NCBI RefSeq assembly: GCF_033110965.1
Contig: NZ_CP137003.1
Coordinates: forward strand, 2,294,001 to 2,358,000
Direction: 5' to 3'
From: Raineyella sp. LH-20
GTDB taxonomy: Bacteria; Actinomycetota; Actinomycetes; Propionibacteriales; Propionibacteriaceae
DNA length: 64,000 nucleotides
The translations under genes were made by a program, and so were the position numbers. Under the pieces are notes generated by a model, which was not told where the DNA came from, did not search any database, and was given only the letters and a program-made list of their open reading frames with translations. Of the stretch, positions 40,277 through 50,865 are shown piece after piece; positions within the stretch are counted from its first letter, which is position 1, and every line of letters starts with the position of its first letter.

Positions 40277-40663
40277 TCGGGCGCCGGGCACCCCGGCCGA
40301 CGATCCACCCGAAGACGCGAGTGCCGCACGCTGACGCGAGCACCGTACGCCACCCCGCCCCATGATCGTCGCGGGTGATCCCGACGATCTGATCCCCGTG
40401 ATCGCCGTCCGTCGACGCTTGCCCGGCACGGTCCGCACTGCGCCCGGCCGGGCCGACCCGCTTGACGTCCCGTAGGAGCCCGCACAGGGCTTCGACGGGA
40501 CGTCTGTGCTGTCCGGGTCCCGTCTGCGCAGTTCAGGGCGTCCGTTCGGTGCGTCCGTGCTGCCTGGCACGGCCGTGCGTCGGGACGGGCCGCCGACCGA
40601 TCCGCCCGCCGACGGGGTCCACGACCGTTGAGGCATGGCCGCCCCGGACGACCGCCCCCGGCG
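40277..40663. other. 387-bp convergent intergenic region without a recognised gene
   Basis: No ORF with actinobacterial codon use was accepted here. The only clear structure is the large hairpin at 40464-40504. Several short GC palindromes flank it. Confidence 0.6.
40464..40504. terminator. Large two-part hairpin, probable bidirectional terminator
   Basis: Outer perfect 10-bp stem (GACGTCCCGT 40464-40473 with ACGGGACGTC 40495-40504), a 3x3 internal loop, an inner 5-bp stem (AGCCC/GGGCT) and a 5-nt loop. It lies roughly midway between the convergent DUF3040 and transglutaminase stops. Confidence 0.6.
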
Positions 40664-42940
40664 TCAGGAGCGGTCGGCGCGCCGGCGGGCGATCATCGCC
40701 GCCACCCGGCGGCGCAGCGCCGACCAGGCCAGCGACTGTCCGAGGGCGTGCCACCACGATCTCGGCCACCACTCGCCGATCAGGCGGGCGTCCCAACTGG
40801 TATCGGTTCGCAGGCCGTCACGGATGGTCCCCACCATCGCGGCGAGGTCACCCGAGTGGACTGCGCCCTGCGCATAGCGCGATCGTTCGACCTGCCGAGA
40901 CAGTGTGACCAACGCCACGGCGGCGTCCTCGGGCAGCACTGCAGCCGCCAGTTTGCCGACAGCCCGCGGCGACCCGGAGGGCCAGCCGTGACCGTAGTCG
41001 ACGAAGCTGTCGCGCAGCTCCTCCCAGGCAGCGTCGACCGCTTCCTGGGAGGAATCCACGCCACTGCCCGCCACCGGGGTGAGGCGACGTGTACGCAGCC
41101 GATGACGCAGCAGGCCGGGCAGGGAGAGGATGCCGGTGATCAGCGCCAGCAGGACGATCGCCACACCGATCCGGGCGAGGATCGCCAGGACGTCCACCAC
41201 TGGCCTGGCCGGGGCCACCGGTGCCGGTGACGGTGACGCAGAGGCCGATGCCTCGGGAGTCACCTCCGGGGTGGGCTCTGACGCCGGCGTCGGGGTGGGT
41301 GTCGCGTCCGGCTGCTCGGGTGCGGTCATGGTCCAGGCCGGCGGCACCGCGACACCCGGAGTCGGCTCGAACCGCACCCAGCCGACACCTTCGAAGTAGA
41401 GCTCCGGCCAGGCGTGCATGTCGTGCAGGGTGACGGCGTATCCGTCGCCCTGCTTGGTGCCCGGCAGCCAGCCGACGGCCACCCGGGAGGGGATCCCGAC
41501 GATCCGCGCCATCGCCGCCATCGAGCCGGCGAACTGCTCGCAGTAGCCCTTGCGGTCCTGCAGCAGGAAGCGCTTCATCGCGTCGTAGCCCGTGCCCGGT
41601 TGGGGCTCGAGGCTGTAGGTGAACTGGTCGCTGCGCAGGTACGCCTGGATCGCGGCGGCCTTCAGCGCCGGTGTCGGCTCCGCCTGGGTGATCTTCAGGG
41701 TCAGGTCGACGATCTCCTGCGGCATGTCCTGCGGCACCGTGGCGGTCAGGTTCGCATCGCTCGGGCGCCCGGCCATCGCCGTCGACAGGGTGGCACCGTC
41801 CGGCGTCGGATCGACGCTGGTGACGTCGTACGACAGGTTGCGGGTGGCCGCCGTACGGTCCTGACCGGTGGCGACCACGACGAGCGAGTCGGTGCCGAAG
41901 GCCCACTGCCCGTTGGCCTCGAACCGCTTGGGGGCGTACGGCAGCGGCAGGTACTCCGAGCGGAAGTCGCCGATGGTCACCTGGGTGCGGACGTCCTGGC
42001 CCGGGGTGTCCTGACCGGGCGGCGGGGGAAGGGTGTTGCCCTGGGTGAGGTGGAAGGACGCGTTCTGCCAGCCCTTGCTGTCGAAGACCGACAGCGAGGC
42101 CATCCGCAGGTACTCCCCGTCCGGGGCGGTGGTGGTGTAGGACAGCACGTCGGTGTCGGCGGGCTGGGACAGGTTGCGCCGCATGTCGAGCATCGGGTCG
42201 GCGAGTTGGACCGGACCGGTGTCCTGGTTGAGCTGTCCGCCGTTCAGCTGGTGTGACGGCGGCAACGGGACGAAGACCCCGATCAGCAGGGTCGCGGCGA
42301 GCGCGGCGACGGCGACGACGGTGCCCATCCGCGCTGCCAGCGGCGTGATCCGGCCGGTGAGGCGTACGGTCCGCTCGAGGTGGCGTGGCCACTTCTCAGC
42401 GGAGTTGATCCCGTCGGCGAGCAGGATCCACAGATAGCCGAGCGCCAGCGCGACGACCGTCCACCAGGGGATGTCACGCAGCAGGCCGACCGCTCCGATG
42501 AGGTAGAGGGTGACGGACGGCAGGACCGCCCAGGCCGGCCGATCGACGCCCTCGGCGAGCAGATCGGTGAGCAGGGTGGTGACGCCGACCGCGCCGACCA
42601 GGAGCATCGTCAGACCGGGATTGGCGATCATCGGCGTGGTGTGGGTCGCCATGTGCTGTACGCCCTCGGCGAACAGGCCGGGCAGGCCCAGACCCGGACC
42701 CGCCAGGGACAGCGAGATGGCGAAGAGGTACACCGCCAGCAGCACCAGCTGGGCCAGGAAGACGATTGCGTCGTTGATCCGCATCCGGCGCAGCCACAGG
42801 CCGATGCCGCCGATCAGTACAGCGAGCGGGATCGCGCTGATCAGATACGACGGATCCTGGGTGAACGGCAGCAGGATCAGGGCTGCGAGGAGCGATGCGC
42901 CGACGACGGCGCCGGCGGTCCGGACGAGAGGGCGGATCAC
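40664..42940 (-). CDS. Transglutaminase-like membrane protein (DUF3488/TgpA type)
   Basis: A 758-aa protein with about six N-terminal membrane segments (residues 1-220), an extracytoplasmic transglutaminase-like domain, a Pro/Thr/Ala-rich linker, one more membrane segment (about 595-615) and a cytoplasmic tail. The papain-like triad is visible: Cys near 466 in KGYCEQFAGSMAAMAR, His near 508 in LHDMHAWPELYF, and the acidic FEPTPG block. GTG 42940 overlaps the DUF58 stop as GTGA. Third gene of the moxR-DUF58-transglutaminase operon. The substrate is unknown; an envelope protein modification or peptidase role is likely. Confidence 0.9.
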   Translation of the reverse strand: MIRPLVRTAGAVVGASLLAALILLPFTQDPSYLISAIPLAVLIGGIGLWLRRMRINDAIVFLAQLVLLAVYLFAISLSLAGPGLGLPGLFAEGVQHMATHTTPMIANPGLTMLLVGAVGVTTLLTDLLAEGVDRPAWAVLPSVTLYLIGAVGLLRDIPWWTVVALALGYLWILLADGINSAEKWPRHLERTVRLTGRITPLAARMGTVVAVAALAATLLIGVFVPLPPSHQLNGGQLNQDTGPVQLADPMLDMRRNLSQPADTDVLSYTTTAPDGEYLRMASLSVFDSKGWQNASFHLTQGNTLPPPPGQDTPGQDVRTQVTIGDFRSEYLPLPYAPKRFEANGQWAFGTDSLVVVATGQDRTAATRNLSYDVTSVDPTPDGATLSTAMAGRPSDANLTATVPQDMPQEIVDLTLKITQAEPTPALKAAAIQAYLRSDQFTYSLEPQPGTGYDAMKRFLLQDRKGYCEQFAGSMAAMARIVGIPSRVAVGWLPGTKQGDGYAVTLHDMHAWPELYFEGVGWVRFEPTPGVAVPPAWTMTAPEQPDATPTPTPASEPTPEVTPEASASASPSPAPVAPARPVVDVLAILARIGVAIVLLALITGILSLPGLLRHRLRTRRLTPVAGSGVDSSQEAVDAAWEELRDSFVDYGHGWPSGSPRAVGKLAAAVLPEDAAVALVTLSRQVERSRYAQGAVHSGDLAAMVGTIRDGLRTDTSWDARLIGEWWPRSWWHALGQSLAWSALRRRVAAMIARRRADRS

Positions 42941-44250
42941 AGCACCTCTCCCATCCGGGTCATCCTCACCCAGGCGTCGTTGACCGACATCTGCGAGGTC
43001 ACCCGGACGACCCGCCAGCCGGCCTCCTGCAGCAACGTGACCGCCCGGTCATGGTCCTCGAGGACGGTCGCCGGCGTACGTTCCGCGCTGCCGTGCTCCG
43101 ACGCGTCCGTGCCGGTCGCGCCGTTCGCCCAGCCGTCGACATCCAGCACCCAGGCCATCGCGTACGCCTGGTTGCGGTGCATCTCGACCAGCTGTGCGGC
43201 GTCGGACGAGGACATCAGGCCGAGCACGGCGATCGTCATCTGCGAGCCGACACCTCGCAGGGTGGCCTCCGCGGCGCGGCTGAGATCGGTGGCGTCCGCC
43301 AGCGTGACGTCGGTCAGCTGGGTGATCGCCTCCCGACGGCTGGTGGCCTTGCCGAGGTCGCCCAGCTGCGGGTCGGCCAGCGGGCCGTCGGCGCCGAACA
43401 GGGTGATCACGTAGCCCTCGGCGAGGAAGTGCACCGCCAGCGACGCCGTCAGCGACACCGCCCACTCGAAGGAACTCTGTGGTCCGCTGCCCCGATGGGC
43501 CTGGGTGCGGGAGTCGAGCAGCACCGTGGCGCTCGGGTCCCAGGCCTGCTCCTCCTGGCGCACCATCAGTTCGCCGTGCCGGGCGGTGGAGCGCCAGTGG
43601 ATCCGGCGTACGTCGTCGCCGCGGACGTAGTTGCGGACGAGGATGTCGTCCTGGCCGGACAGGCCGAGCCGTTGTGGGCGCGCCTCGCCGGTGCTGCCGG
43701 TGCCGCCGGCGTTGCCCATCGAGTCGAGCGGGACGATCCGGGGGGTCACCATCACCTCGCTGGTGGCCGTGAACCGCCGGTCCAGGGCGGCCATCCCGAA
43801 CGGATCGGACACCCGCACCAGTAGCGGTCCGGTGCGGAACCGGCCGCGCTGGTTGCCGGTGAGTGTGTAGGTCACCTCCCGGCTCCACTCCGCCGCGAGG
43901 TTCTGCAGGGTGAAGCGGGGGCGCGGACCCAGTGCCGCGGGCACCCGGTCCTCGAAGCGGAGCACCCCCACCGGCAACCGGCCGTGCCGGTCGAGGGCGA
44001 GGGTGCCCGTCATCTGCTCCCCGATGGCGGCCCGTCCCGGGGCGACCTTGCGTTCACAGGAGAGCTTCAGTCGCGTACGGTCCACGAAGACCGCCGCGGC
44101 CAGCGGCAGGAGGAACAGCAGCAGTCCGAGCAACAGCGCGTCGCGCTGGCCGAGCAGGACCGACACCGCGGCGAGCACAGCGCCGACGGCAAAGGTCACC
44201 TTGCCGCGCAGCGTCATCAGGGCCCAGGGATTGCGCAACGCCAGGCGCAT
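42937..44250 (-). CDS. DUF58 domain membrane protein
   Basis: A 437-aa protein with two N-terminal membrane segments (about 15-60) and a C-terminal DUF58 domain: RNYVRGDDVRRIHWRSTARHGELMVRQEE is the family signature. DUF58 proteins carry a vWA-like fold and are thought to act with MoxR ATPases as chaperone or assembly partners. ATG 44250 follows GGAGC; a TTG one codon upstream directly abuts the moxR stop. Coupled to both neighbours. Confidence 0.9.
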   Translation of the reverse strand: MRLALRNPWALMTLRGKVTFAVGAVLAAVSVLLGQRDALLLGLLLFLLPLAAAVFVDRTRLKLSCERKVAPGRAAIGEQMTGTLALDRHGRLPVGVLRFEDRVPAALGPRPRFTLQNLAAEWSREVTYTLTGNQRGRFRTGPLLVRVSDPFGMAALDRRFTATSEVMVTPRIVPLDSMGNAGGTGSTGEARPQRLGLSGQDDILVRNYVRGDDVRRIHWRSTARHGELMVRQEEQAWDPSATVLLDSRTQAHRGSGPQSSFEWAVSLTASLAVHFLAEGYVITLFGADGPLADPQLGDLGKATSRREAITQLTDVTLADATDLSRAAEATLRGVGSQMTIAVLGLMSSSDAAQLVEMHRNQAYAMAWVLDVDGWANGATGTDASEHGSAERTPATVLEDHDRAVTLLQEAGWRVVRVTSQMSVNDAWVRMTRMGEVL

Positions 44251-44253
44251 CAA

Positions 44254-45747
<1,494 letters not shown>

Positions 45748-46049
45748 TGTGCCTCCCAGGGTCGTGAGGTGTGTCGCCTCCTCACCCTACATGCCACCTC
45801 GCCGCCGGGCTCGGTCGCGATTCCGTCGACGGCACCCGTCGTAGTGACGGTGGTGGGCGGCCGACACGCCGGGACATCCCGCAGTCCCGGGGCGGGACGG
45901 CGGCCCGTACGTCCGGGTTTCGGCGGGGCCGGCCGGGGGAAGCGGTGGGGGACGGTGGGGCGTGAGGGTGGCCAGGTGGAGGGAAATGGCTTAAGGTGGA
46001 GGAAAGTGGAGGACGGTGGTCCAGAAGGTCGGGTCAGGGGGTGGCCGAT
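45748..46049. promoter_or_regulatory. Divergent moxR/mraZ control region
   Basis: 302 bp without a gene. The mraZ-proximal part carries the MraZ boxes at 45977-46021 and a TAAGGT (45992-45997) that is the best -10 candidate for mraZ. Nothing recognisable was seen in 45790-45950. Confidence 0.55.
45977..46021 (+). promoter_or_regulatory. Five MraZ boxes at 10-bp spacing
   Basis: TGG triplets start at 45977, 45987, 45997, 46007 and 46017 (TGGAG, TGGCT, TGGAG, TGGAG, TGGTC), each separated by five bases. Direct TGG(N)2 repeats at 10-bp period are the known MraZ operator pattern. The row covers the candidate -10 TAAGGT and the presumed transcription start, fitting autorepression of the dcw cluster. 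Confidence 0.85.
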
Positions 46050-46478
46050 ATGTTCCTCGGCACGTTCACCCCGAAGCTCGATGAGAAGGGCCGCTTCGTC
46101 CTACCGGCGAAATTCCGCGAGGAGCTCCAGAACGGGATCGTCGTGGCCCGGTCGCAGGACCGGTGCCTCACGATCGAGACCGTCGAGGCGTTCACCGCAC
46201 GGACGAAGGAGTTGGCAGACGCCCCGATGACGGTCCGGCAGGTCCGCGAGTACCAGCGCATGCTGGCCGCGACCGCTTTCGACCAGGTCCCCGACAAGCA
46301 GGGACGCGTGACGATCCCCCCGAACCTGCGTGTCTACGCAGGACTCGACAAGGACATCGTCATCACCGGAGTGATCAACCGACTCGAGATCTGGGACGCC
46401 GCCGCGTGGGAGGAGTACTCCACCGAGCACGAATCGGCGTTCGCCGAGATGAACGAAGAAGTTTTCCCGGGGGCCTAG
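46050..46478 (+). CDS. mraZ: Transcriptional regulator MraZ
   Basis: DNA-binding ring protein that represses its own operon. The 142-aa product has two SpoVT/AbrB-like halves, each with the family motif: FTPKLDEKGRFVLPAKFRE near the N-terminus and QVPDKQGRVTIPPNLR in the second half. ATG 46050 gives the typical MFLGTFTP start; a GTG at 46041 would add three residues. First gene of the dcw cluster, preceded by its own operator row. Confidence 0.95.
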   Translation: MFLGTFTPKLDEKGRFVLPAKFREELQNGIVVARSQDRCLTIETVEAFTARTKELADAPMTVRQVREYQRMLAATAFDQVPDKQGRVTIPPNLRVYAGLDKDIVITGVINRLEIWDAAAWEEYSTEHESAFAEMNEEVFPGA

Positions 46479-46498
46479 GCCGCCGGGGGATCGGGACA

Positions 46499-46605
46499 GG
46501 CCGTACGGTCCGGCCCCGACCCGAGGGGTGAGCACCCTGACACAACTTCCCCTGTGTCAGGTGGCACTTCCCGCGCCCCTCGGGTCGGAACCAGGTCGTA
46601 CGGCC
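46499..46605 (+). ncRNA. Nested structured leader between mraZ and rsmH, resembling the mraW RNA motif
   Basis: Three nested perfect stems: 9 bp (46499-46507 with 46597-46605), 13 bp (46516-46528 with 46576-46588) and 9 bp (46536-46544 with 46553-46561). The apical loop is ACTTCCCC, and a second ACTTCCC (46566-46572) lies in the internal 3' strand. From memory, a conserved actinobacterial structure upstream of rsmH (mraW) was reported in bacterial comparative-genomics surveys as the mraW motif; this matches its location and CUUCCCC feature. Function is unknown. The 3' end is 61 nt before the rsmH start. Confidence 0.72.
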
Positions 46606-46666
46606 GTCCGCGTCGAAGGCGCGGAGAGCATACGAGCGAGGGCAACCGAAGGGCAGGACCGACAGC

Positions 46667-47692
46667 ATGGCTTCCACGCGGCGACCCGACGCGACCCCCG
46701 ACGGCGCGAACCCCGGTGACACCGGGCCCGGCCGGGCCCGCCCGGAGGCCGTCCATCTGCCGGTGATGCGTGACCGGATCGTCGCGCTGCTGGCCCCCGC
46801 CCTGGAACGCCCCGGCGCGGTGGTCGTCGACTGCACCCTCGGCCTCGGCGGCCACACCGCGGCCCTGCTCGACGCGTGCCCCGAGGCACGGGCGATCGGA
46901 CTGGACCGCGACCCCGACGCACTGGCCACCGCGGGGGAGCGGCTCGCCCCCTACGGCGACCGGGCGACGCTGGTCCGCGCGGTCTACGACGAGATCGGCA
47001 CCGTGCTGGCCGACCTCGGGATCGCCCGGGTCGACGCGGTGCTCGCGGACCTGGGTCTCTCGTCCCTGCAGATCGACGCCCGCGACCGCGGCTTCGCATA
47101 CGCGGTGGACGCCCCACTGGACATGCGGATGGGACAGCAGGGATCGACCGCCGCCGACGTGGTCAACACGTACAGCGTGCCGCAGCTCGCCCGGATCCTG
47201 TCGCGCTACGGCGAGGAGCGGTTCGCCGACCGAATCGCCCGCGCCGTCGTCGCGGCCCGGGAGGAGGCGCCGTTCACCACCTCGGCCCGGCTGGTCGAGG
47301 TGATCGCCGGCGCGATCCCGGCGGCGGCCCGACACACCGGGGGCCACCCCGCGAAGCGCACCTTCCAGGCATTGCGGATCGAAGTGAACCGCGAACTCGA
47401 GGCGCTGGAGGGGATGCTCCCCGCAGCTCTGGACAGCCTCGCCGTCGGCGGGCGAATGGCCGTGCTGGCCTACCACTCGCTGGAGGACCGCCTGGTGAAG
47501 CACGCCTTCCGCGACGTCTCCACCAGCAAGGCCCCCCGGGACCTGCCCGTCGTGCCCGACGAACTGCAACCCACCTTCGCGCTGCTGACCAAGGGGGCCG
47601 AGAGGCCCTCCGACGAGGAGATCGCCACCAACCCGCGTGCCGCCTCGGCGCGACTACGAGCCGTCCGACGTATCAAGGAGGAGTCCCGATGA
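46667..47692 (+). CDS. rsmH: 16S rRNA m4C1402 methyltransferase
   Basis: Methylates C1402 of 16S rRNA (formerly MraW). The 341-aa product has HLPVMRDRI, the SAM motif [21 protein letters not shown], the [13 protein letters not shown] block, [13 protein letters not shown] and the C-terminal [11 protein letters not shown]. The first 25 residues are a disordered Pro/Asp/Gly extension. ATG 46667; the ribosome binding site is weak (GGACAG region). Overlaps the ftsL-like gene as ATGA. Confidence 0.96.
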   Translation: MASTRRPDATPDGANPGDTGPGRARPEAVHLPVMRDRIVALLAPALERPGAVVVDCTLGLGGHTAALLDACPEARAIGLDRDPDALATAGERLAPYGDRATLVRAVYDEIGTVLADLGIARVDAVLADLGLSSLQIDARDRGFAYAVDAPLDMRMGQQGSTAADVVNTYSVPQLARILSRYGEERFADRIARAVVAAREEAPFTTSARLVEVIAGAIPAAARHTGGHPAKRTFQALRIEVNRELEALEGMLPAALDSLAVGGRMAVLAYHSLEDRLVKHAFRDVSTSKAPRDLPVVPDELQPTFALLTKGAERPSDEEIATNPRAASARLRAVRRIKEESR

Positions 47693-48312
47693 GTGCCCTG
47701 CTCTCCCCGGCCGCCTGGGGATCGCGGTCCGGCTTCGCCGCCGCCGCCCAGCGCCGCCGCGCGCAGTTGCGGGTCGTCCCGCGACTCGCCGCCCGGATCT
47801 CCCAGCGCTCCTTCTGGGCCCTGCTGGTCGCCGTCGTGGTGGTCGGCACCTCGCTGCTGCTGATGCTCAACGTCACCCTGCAGAACCAGGCTTTCCGTCT
47901 GCGGACGCTGGCCGCGCAGGAACAGGTCCTCCAGAACGAACAGGCCGACCTCCAGCAGGAGCTCTCTCGCACCTCGTCGTCTGCCCGGCTGGCCCAGCGG
48001 GCCGTCGACATGGGCATGGTCCCGGACTCCGAGCCGGGCTTCGTGACGGTGCCCAGCGGCACGGTGGTCGGTGACGCCAAGCCGGCGACCGCCGGTGGAC
48101 CGTACGCCGGGCTGCGGACCCCCGTCACTCCTGTCACCCCGGTCACCACGCAGCCGCCGGCCGACCAGCCCTCGGCATCCGCGACGCCGCAGGCGGACGG
48201 CACGGCCCAGCCCCAGCTCTCGGCTCCCCCCTCGCCAGGAACCGGAGCGGAGTCCCCGTCCGCCTCGACCCCCACCACGGACCAACAGCCCGTCGCATCG
48301 ACCCAGGGGTGA
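47689..48312 (+). CDS. ftsL: FtsL-like bitopic division protein
   Basis: A 207-aa protein in the ftsL position between rsmH and ftsI. A basic cytoplasmic N-terminus (1-40) is followed by one membrane segment (about 43-63) and a coiled coil ([23 protein letters not shown]) characteristic of FtsL/DivIC partners of FtsQ. The C-terminal 90 residues are Pro/Thr/Ser-rich and probably a disordered extracytoplasmic tail, longer than usual. ATG 47689 overlaps the rsmH stop; its own stop overlaps the ftsI start (GTGA). Identification rests on position and topology. Confidence 0.8.
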   Translation: MSALLSPAAWGSRSGFAAAAQRRRAQLRVVPRLAARISQRSFWALLVAVVVVGTSLLLMLNVTLQNQAFRLRTLAAQEQVLQNEQADLQQELSRTSSSARLAQRAVDMGMVPDSEPGFVTVPSGTVVGDAKPATAGGPYAGLRTPVTPVTPVTTQPPADQPSASATPQADGTAQPQLSAPPSPGTGAESPSASTPTTDQQPVASTQG

Positions 48313-50789
48313 TGACGATGTCGGACAACCCCGTGTCGGACAACCCCGTGTCGGAGAACCGGGTGCCGGAGAACCGCCACCGTGGCGCCGCCTCGCACGG
48401 ACGTCCTCGGCCGGCCGACGCCGACCGTGAGCCTGGTGCTGGGCGCAGGAGCAGGGACGGTCGCGGGAACAACGACGGTCGTCGGAGCAACGACGGTCGT
48501 CGGAGCGGGGCCGGCCGTGGGCGGGCGTCGTCCGGCGAAGGTGCTCGTACCGACCGGGGCGAGGGGAGCCGTCGGCAGGACGGCCGCGGCGCGGGCAGCC
48601 GCTCGGCGGCGGGGCAGGCCCGCTCCGCCGGCGACCGCGGCCGGGCCACCTCGCGTCGTTCGGCAGCGGGCGACCGCACCGCGACCAGCGACCGGATGTC
48701 GGGGAACCGCAGCGGATCGGACCGTCGGCAGGCCGAGGACCGCCGGCGTCCCGACCGGACCCGGGCGGACCACCACCGGGCGGACCACCACCGTGCTGAT
48801 CACCACCGTGCTGATCACCACCGTGCTGACCACCCCCGCACGACCCAGAACCGTACGAACCAGGAACGTACGGACCAGCGACGTTCTGATCAGCACGCAG
48901 ATCAGCGTCGTACGGCCCACCCCCGCTCCGACCAGCACCGTTCCGGTCGCCGTCCTGTGCACCACCGGTCGGACCGGGGTCGGGTGGGTGGCGCCGGCCG
49001 ATCCACCCTTCAGGCCCTGCTCCGCAAGCCGTTGGGCCGGGGACGCACCCCCGGGCGGATCAAGTGGTTGGTCGTGCTGGTCGTCTGCGCCACGATCTTC
49101 TCCAGCGGCCGATTGATCCAGATCCAGGGCCTCGACCCCCAGGCGTACGCCGCGCAGGCCGCCTCCCTGGTCAAGCGCAGCCAGCCGCTGCCCGCCGTCC
49201 GTGGGACGATCACCGACCGCAACGGGCAGGTGCTCGCCGAGTCCAGTCCGGCGGTCGACATCACCGCCGATCCGACGGCCACCGGCCCGCACGCCACCAC
49301 CATCGCCGGGATCCTGGCCACCCATCTCGGCGGGAGCCCGGCCGACTACCTGGAGCCGCTCACCCGGCCGAACACCCGCTACGTGATGATCAAGCGGCAG
49401 GTGCCGGCCCACACGTACGACCTGATCCGGGCCGACCTCGCCACCGCCGGTGACGACAAGCAGTACGCCGGCGGCATCTGGACCTCGACGAACTCGATCC
49501 GCACCTATCCGGGCGGGTCGGTCGCCTCGAACGTGGTGGGAGTCCTCAAGCAGGACGACGACGGGGTCTACCGCAGCGGTGCGTACGGCTTCGAGTACGC
49601 CCGGGACACCCAGCTGGCCGGCAAGGACGGCCGGGAGGTCTACCAGGCGTCGCCGGCCGGCACCCGGATCCCGCTGGGCACCAACGAGATCACCCCGGCC
49701 GAGAACGGGACCAGCTATCAGCTCACCCTCGACTCGGAACTGCAGTGGACCACCGAGCAGTCGCTGAAGAAGGTCGTCGACTCCAGCAAGGCCCACTTCG
49801 GGTACGCCATCGTGATGAACGTCAAGACCGGCGAGATCCTCGCGATGGCCAACTACCCCTCGTTCGACGCCTCGGACCTCAAGAAGGCCAAGGCCGACGA
49901 CATGGGCAACCGGGCGATCAGCGACTCCCTGGAGCCCGGGTCGGTGGAGAAGGTGCTCACCTTCGCCGCGATGGCCGACGGCGGCTGGATCACCCCGGAC
50001 ACCGAGGTGCACGTGCCGGCCTCGCTGAAGTCCGCCGACCTGACCATCACCGACTCGGAGGACCACGGCGACCTGCGGCTCACTGCGACCGGCGTGCTCG
50101 CCCAGTCCTCCAACATCGGCACCGTGCAGCTGGCCCGCCAGATGCCCAAGGCCGACCTGATCAGCCACCTGCAGAACTTCGGGCTCGGCCGCAAGACCGG
50201 TGTCGAACTGCCCGGTGAGGCCTCCGGCTGGGCCCCGAAGACGACCCTGCCGGACTACTCCCGCGACCAGGTGGCCTTCGGCCAGGGCCTGTCGGTGACC
50301 GGCCTGCAGCTCGCCTCGGCGGTCGCCGGGATCCTCAACGACGGCGTCTACAACACCCCGACCATCGTCGCGTCGGCCACCGACGCGAACGGCAAGACGG
50401 TCGCCGTCGACCGGCCCCAGCCGCGGCGGGTGATCAGCGAGCAGGCCTCGCAGATGGTCACCCAGATGATGGAGGCCGTCACCGGCAACGGCGGCACCGG
50501 CGCACAGATGACCCTGCCCGGCTACCGCTCGGTCGGCAAGACGGCGACGGCGCAGCGCTACGACCAGACCTCCGGCAAGTACGTCGGCTACACCGCCGGC
50601 TACATCGGCGCGGCCCCGGCCGAGGACCCGCAGATCCTCACCTACGTCGTGGTGGACAACCCGGTCAACGGGCACTACGGCTCCACCGTCGCCGGCCCGG
50701 CGTACAAGGAGATCATGCAGTACGCCCTGCCGCGCTACGGCGTGCTGCCGTCGACCACCAAGGCCCCCGTCGCCAAGCTCGACTGGTGA
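48309..50789 (+). CDS. ftsI: Division-specific penicillin-binding protein (FtsI/PBP3) with very long N-terminal tail
   Basis: Septal peptidoglycan transpeptidase, 826 aa. Residues 1-250 are an Arg/Asp/His/Gly-rich cytoplasmic tail, far longer than usual, including ADHHR repeats near 154-177. A membrane anchor follows (about 253-270), then the PBP dimerisation block RGTITDRNGQVLAE and the transpeptidase domain with Ser545 (SVEK), SSN at 600-602 and a KTG-box variant KTA at 744-746 (KTATAQ). GTG 48309 overlaps the ftsL-like stop; in-frame ATGs at 48312 and 48318 are alternatives. Confidence 0.93.
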   Translation: MMTMSDNPVSDNPVSENRVPENRHRGAASHGRPRPADADREPGAGRRSRDGRGNNDGRRSNDGRRSGAGRGRASSGEGARTDRGEGSRRQDGRGAGSRSAAGQARSAGDRGRATSRRSAAGDRTATSDRMSGNRSGSDRRQAEDRRRPDRTRADHHRADHHRADHHRADHHRADHPRTTQNRTNQERTDQRRSDQHADQRRTAHPRSDQHRSGRRPVHHRSDRGRVGGAGRSTLQALLRKPLGRGRTPGRIKWLVVLVVCATIFSSGRLIQIQGLDPQAYAAQAASLVKRSQPLPAVRGTITDRNGQVLAESSPAVDITADPTATGPHATTIAGILATHLGGSPADYLEPLTRPNTRYVMIKRQVPAHTYDLIRADLATAGDDKQYAGGIWTSTNSIRTYPGGSVASNVVGVLKQDDDGVYRSGAYGFEYARDTQLAGKDGREVYQASPAGTRIPLGTNEITPAENGTSYQLTLDSELQWTTEQSLKKVVDSSKAHFGYAIVMNVKTGEILAMANYPSFDASDLKKAKADDMGNRAISDSLEPGSVEKVLTFAAMADGGWITPDTEVHVPASLKSADLTITDSEDHGDLRLTATGVLAQSSNIGTVQLARQMPKADLISHLQNFGLGRKTGVELPGEASGWAPKTTLPDYSRDQVAFGQGLSVTGLQLASAVAGILNDGVYNTPTIVASATDANGKTVAVDRPQPRRVISEQASQMVTQMMEAVTGNGGTGAQMTLPGYRSVGKTATAQRYDQTSGKYVGYTAGYIGAAPAEDPQILTYVVVDNPVNGHYGSTVAGPAYKEIMQYALPRYGVLPSTTKAPVAKLDW
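48765..48840. repeat. 15-bp tandem repeats encoding ADHHR units in ftsI
   Basis: Five near-identical 15-bp units (GCGGACCACCACCGG type) encode repeated Ala-Asp-His-His-Arg in the cytoplasmic tail of FtsI. Confidence 0.9.
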
Positions 50790-50853
50790 GGATGCACATG
50801 TCGTACGCCCCCGCCGCCCGCTGGGCGGATCGCCTCGGCCGTGCCCGGATGGG

Positions 50854-50859
50854 TACGGT
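50854..50859 (+). promoter_or_regulatory. -10 box of a possible leaderless internal promoter for murE
   Basis: TACGGT, 6 nt before GTG 50866, in the 76-bp gap after ftsI. It would let murE and the following genes be transcribed apart from the mraZ promoter. Confidence 0.4.
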
Positions 50860-50865
50860 CTGACT

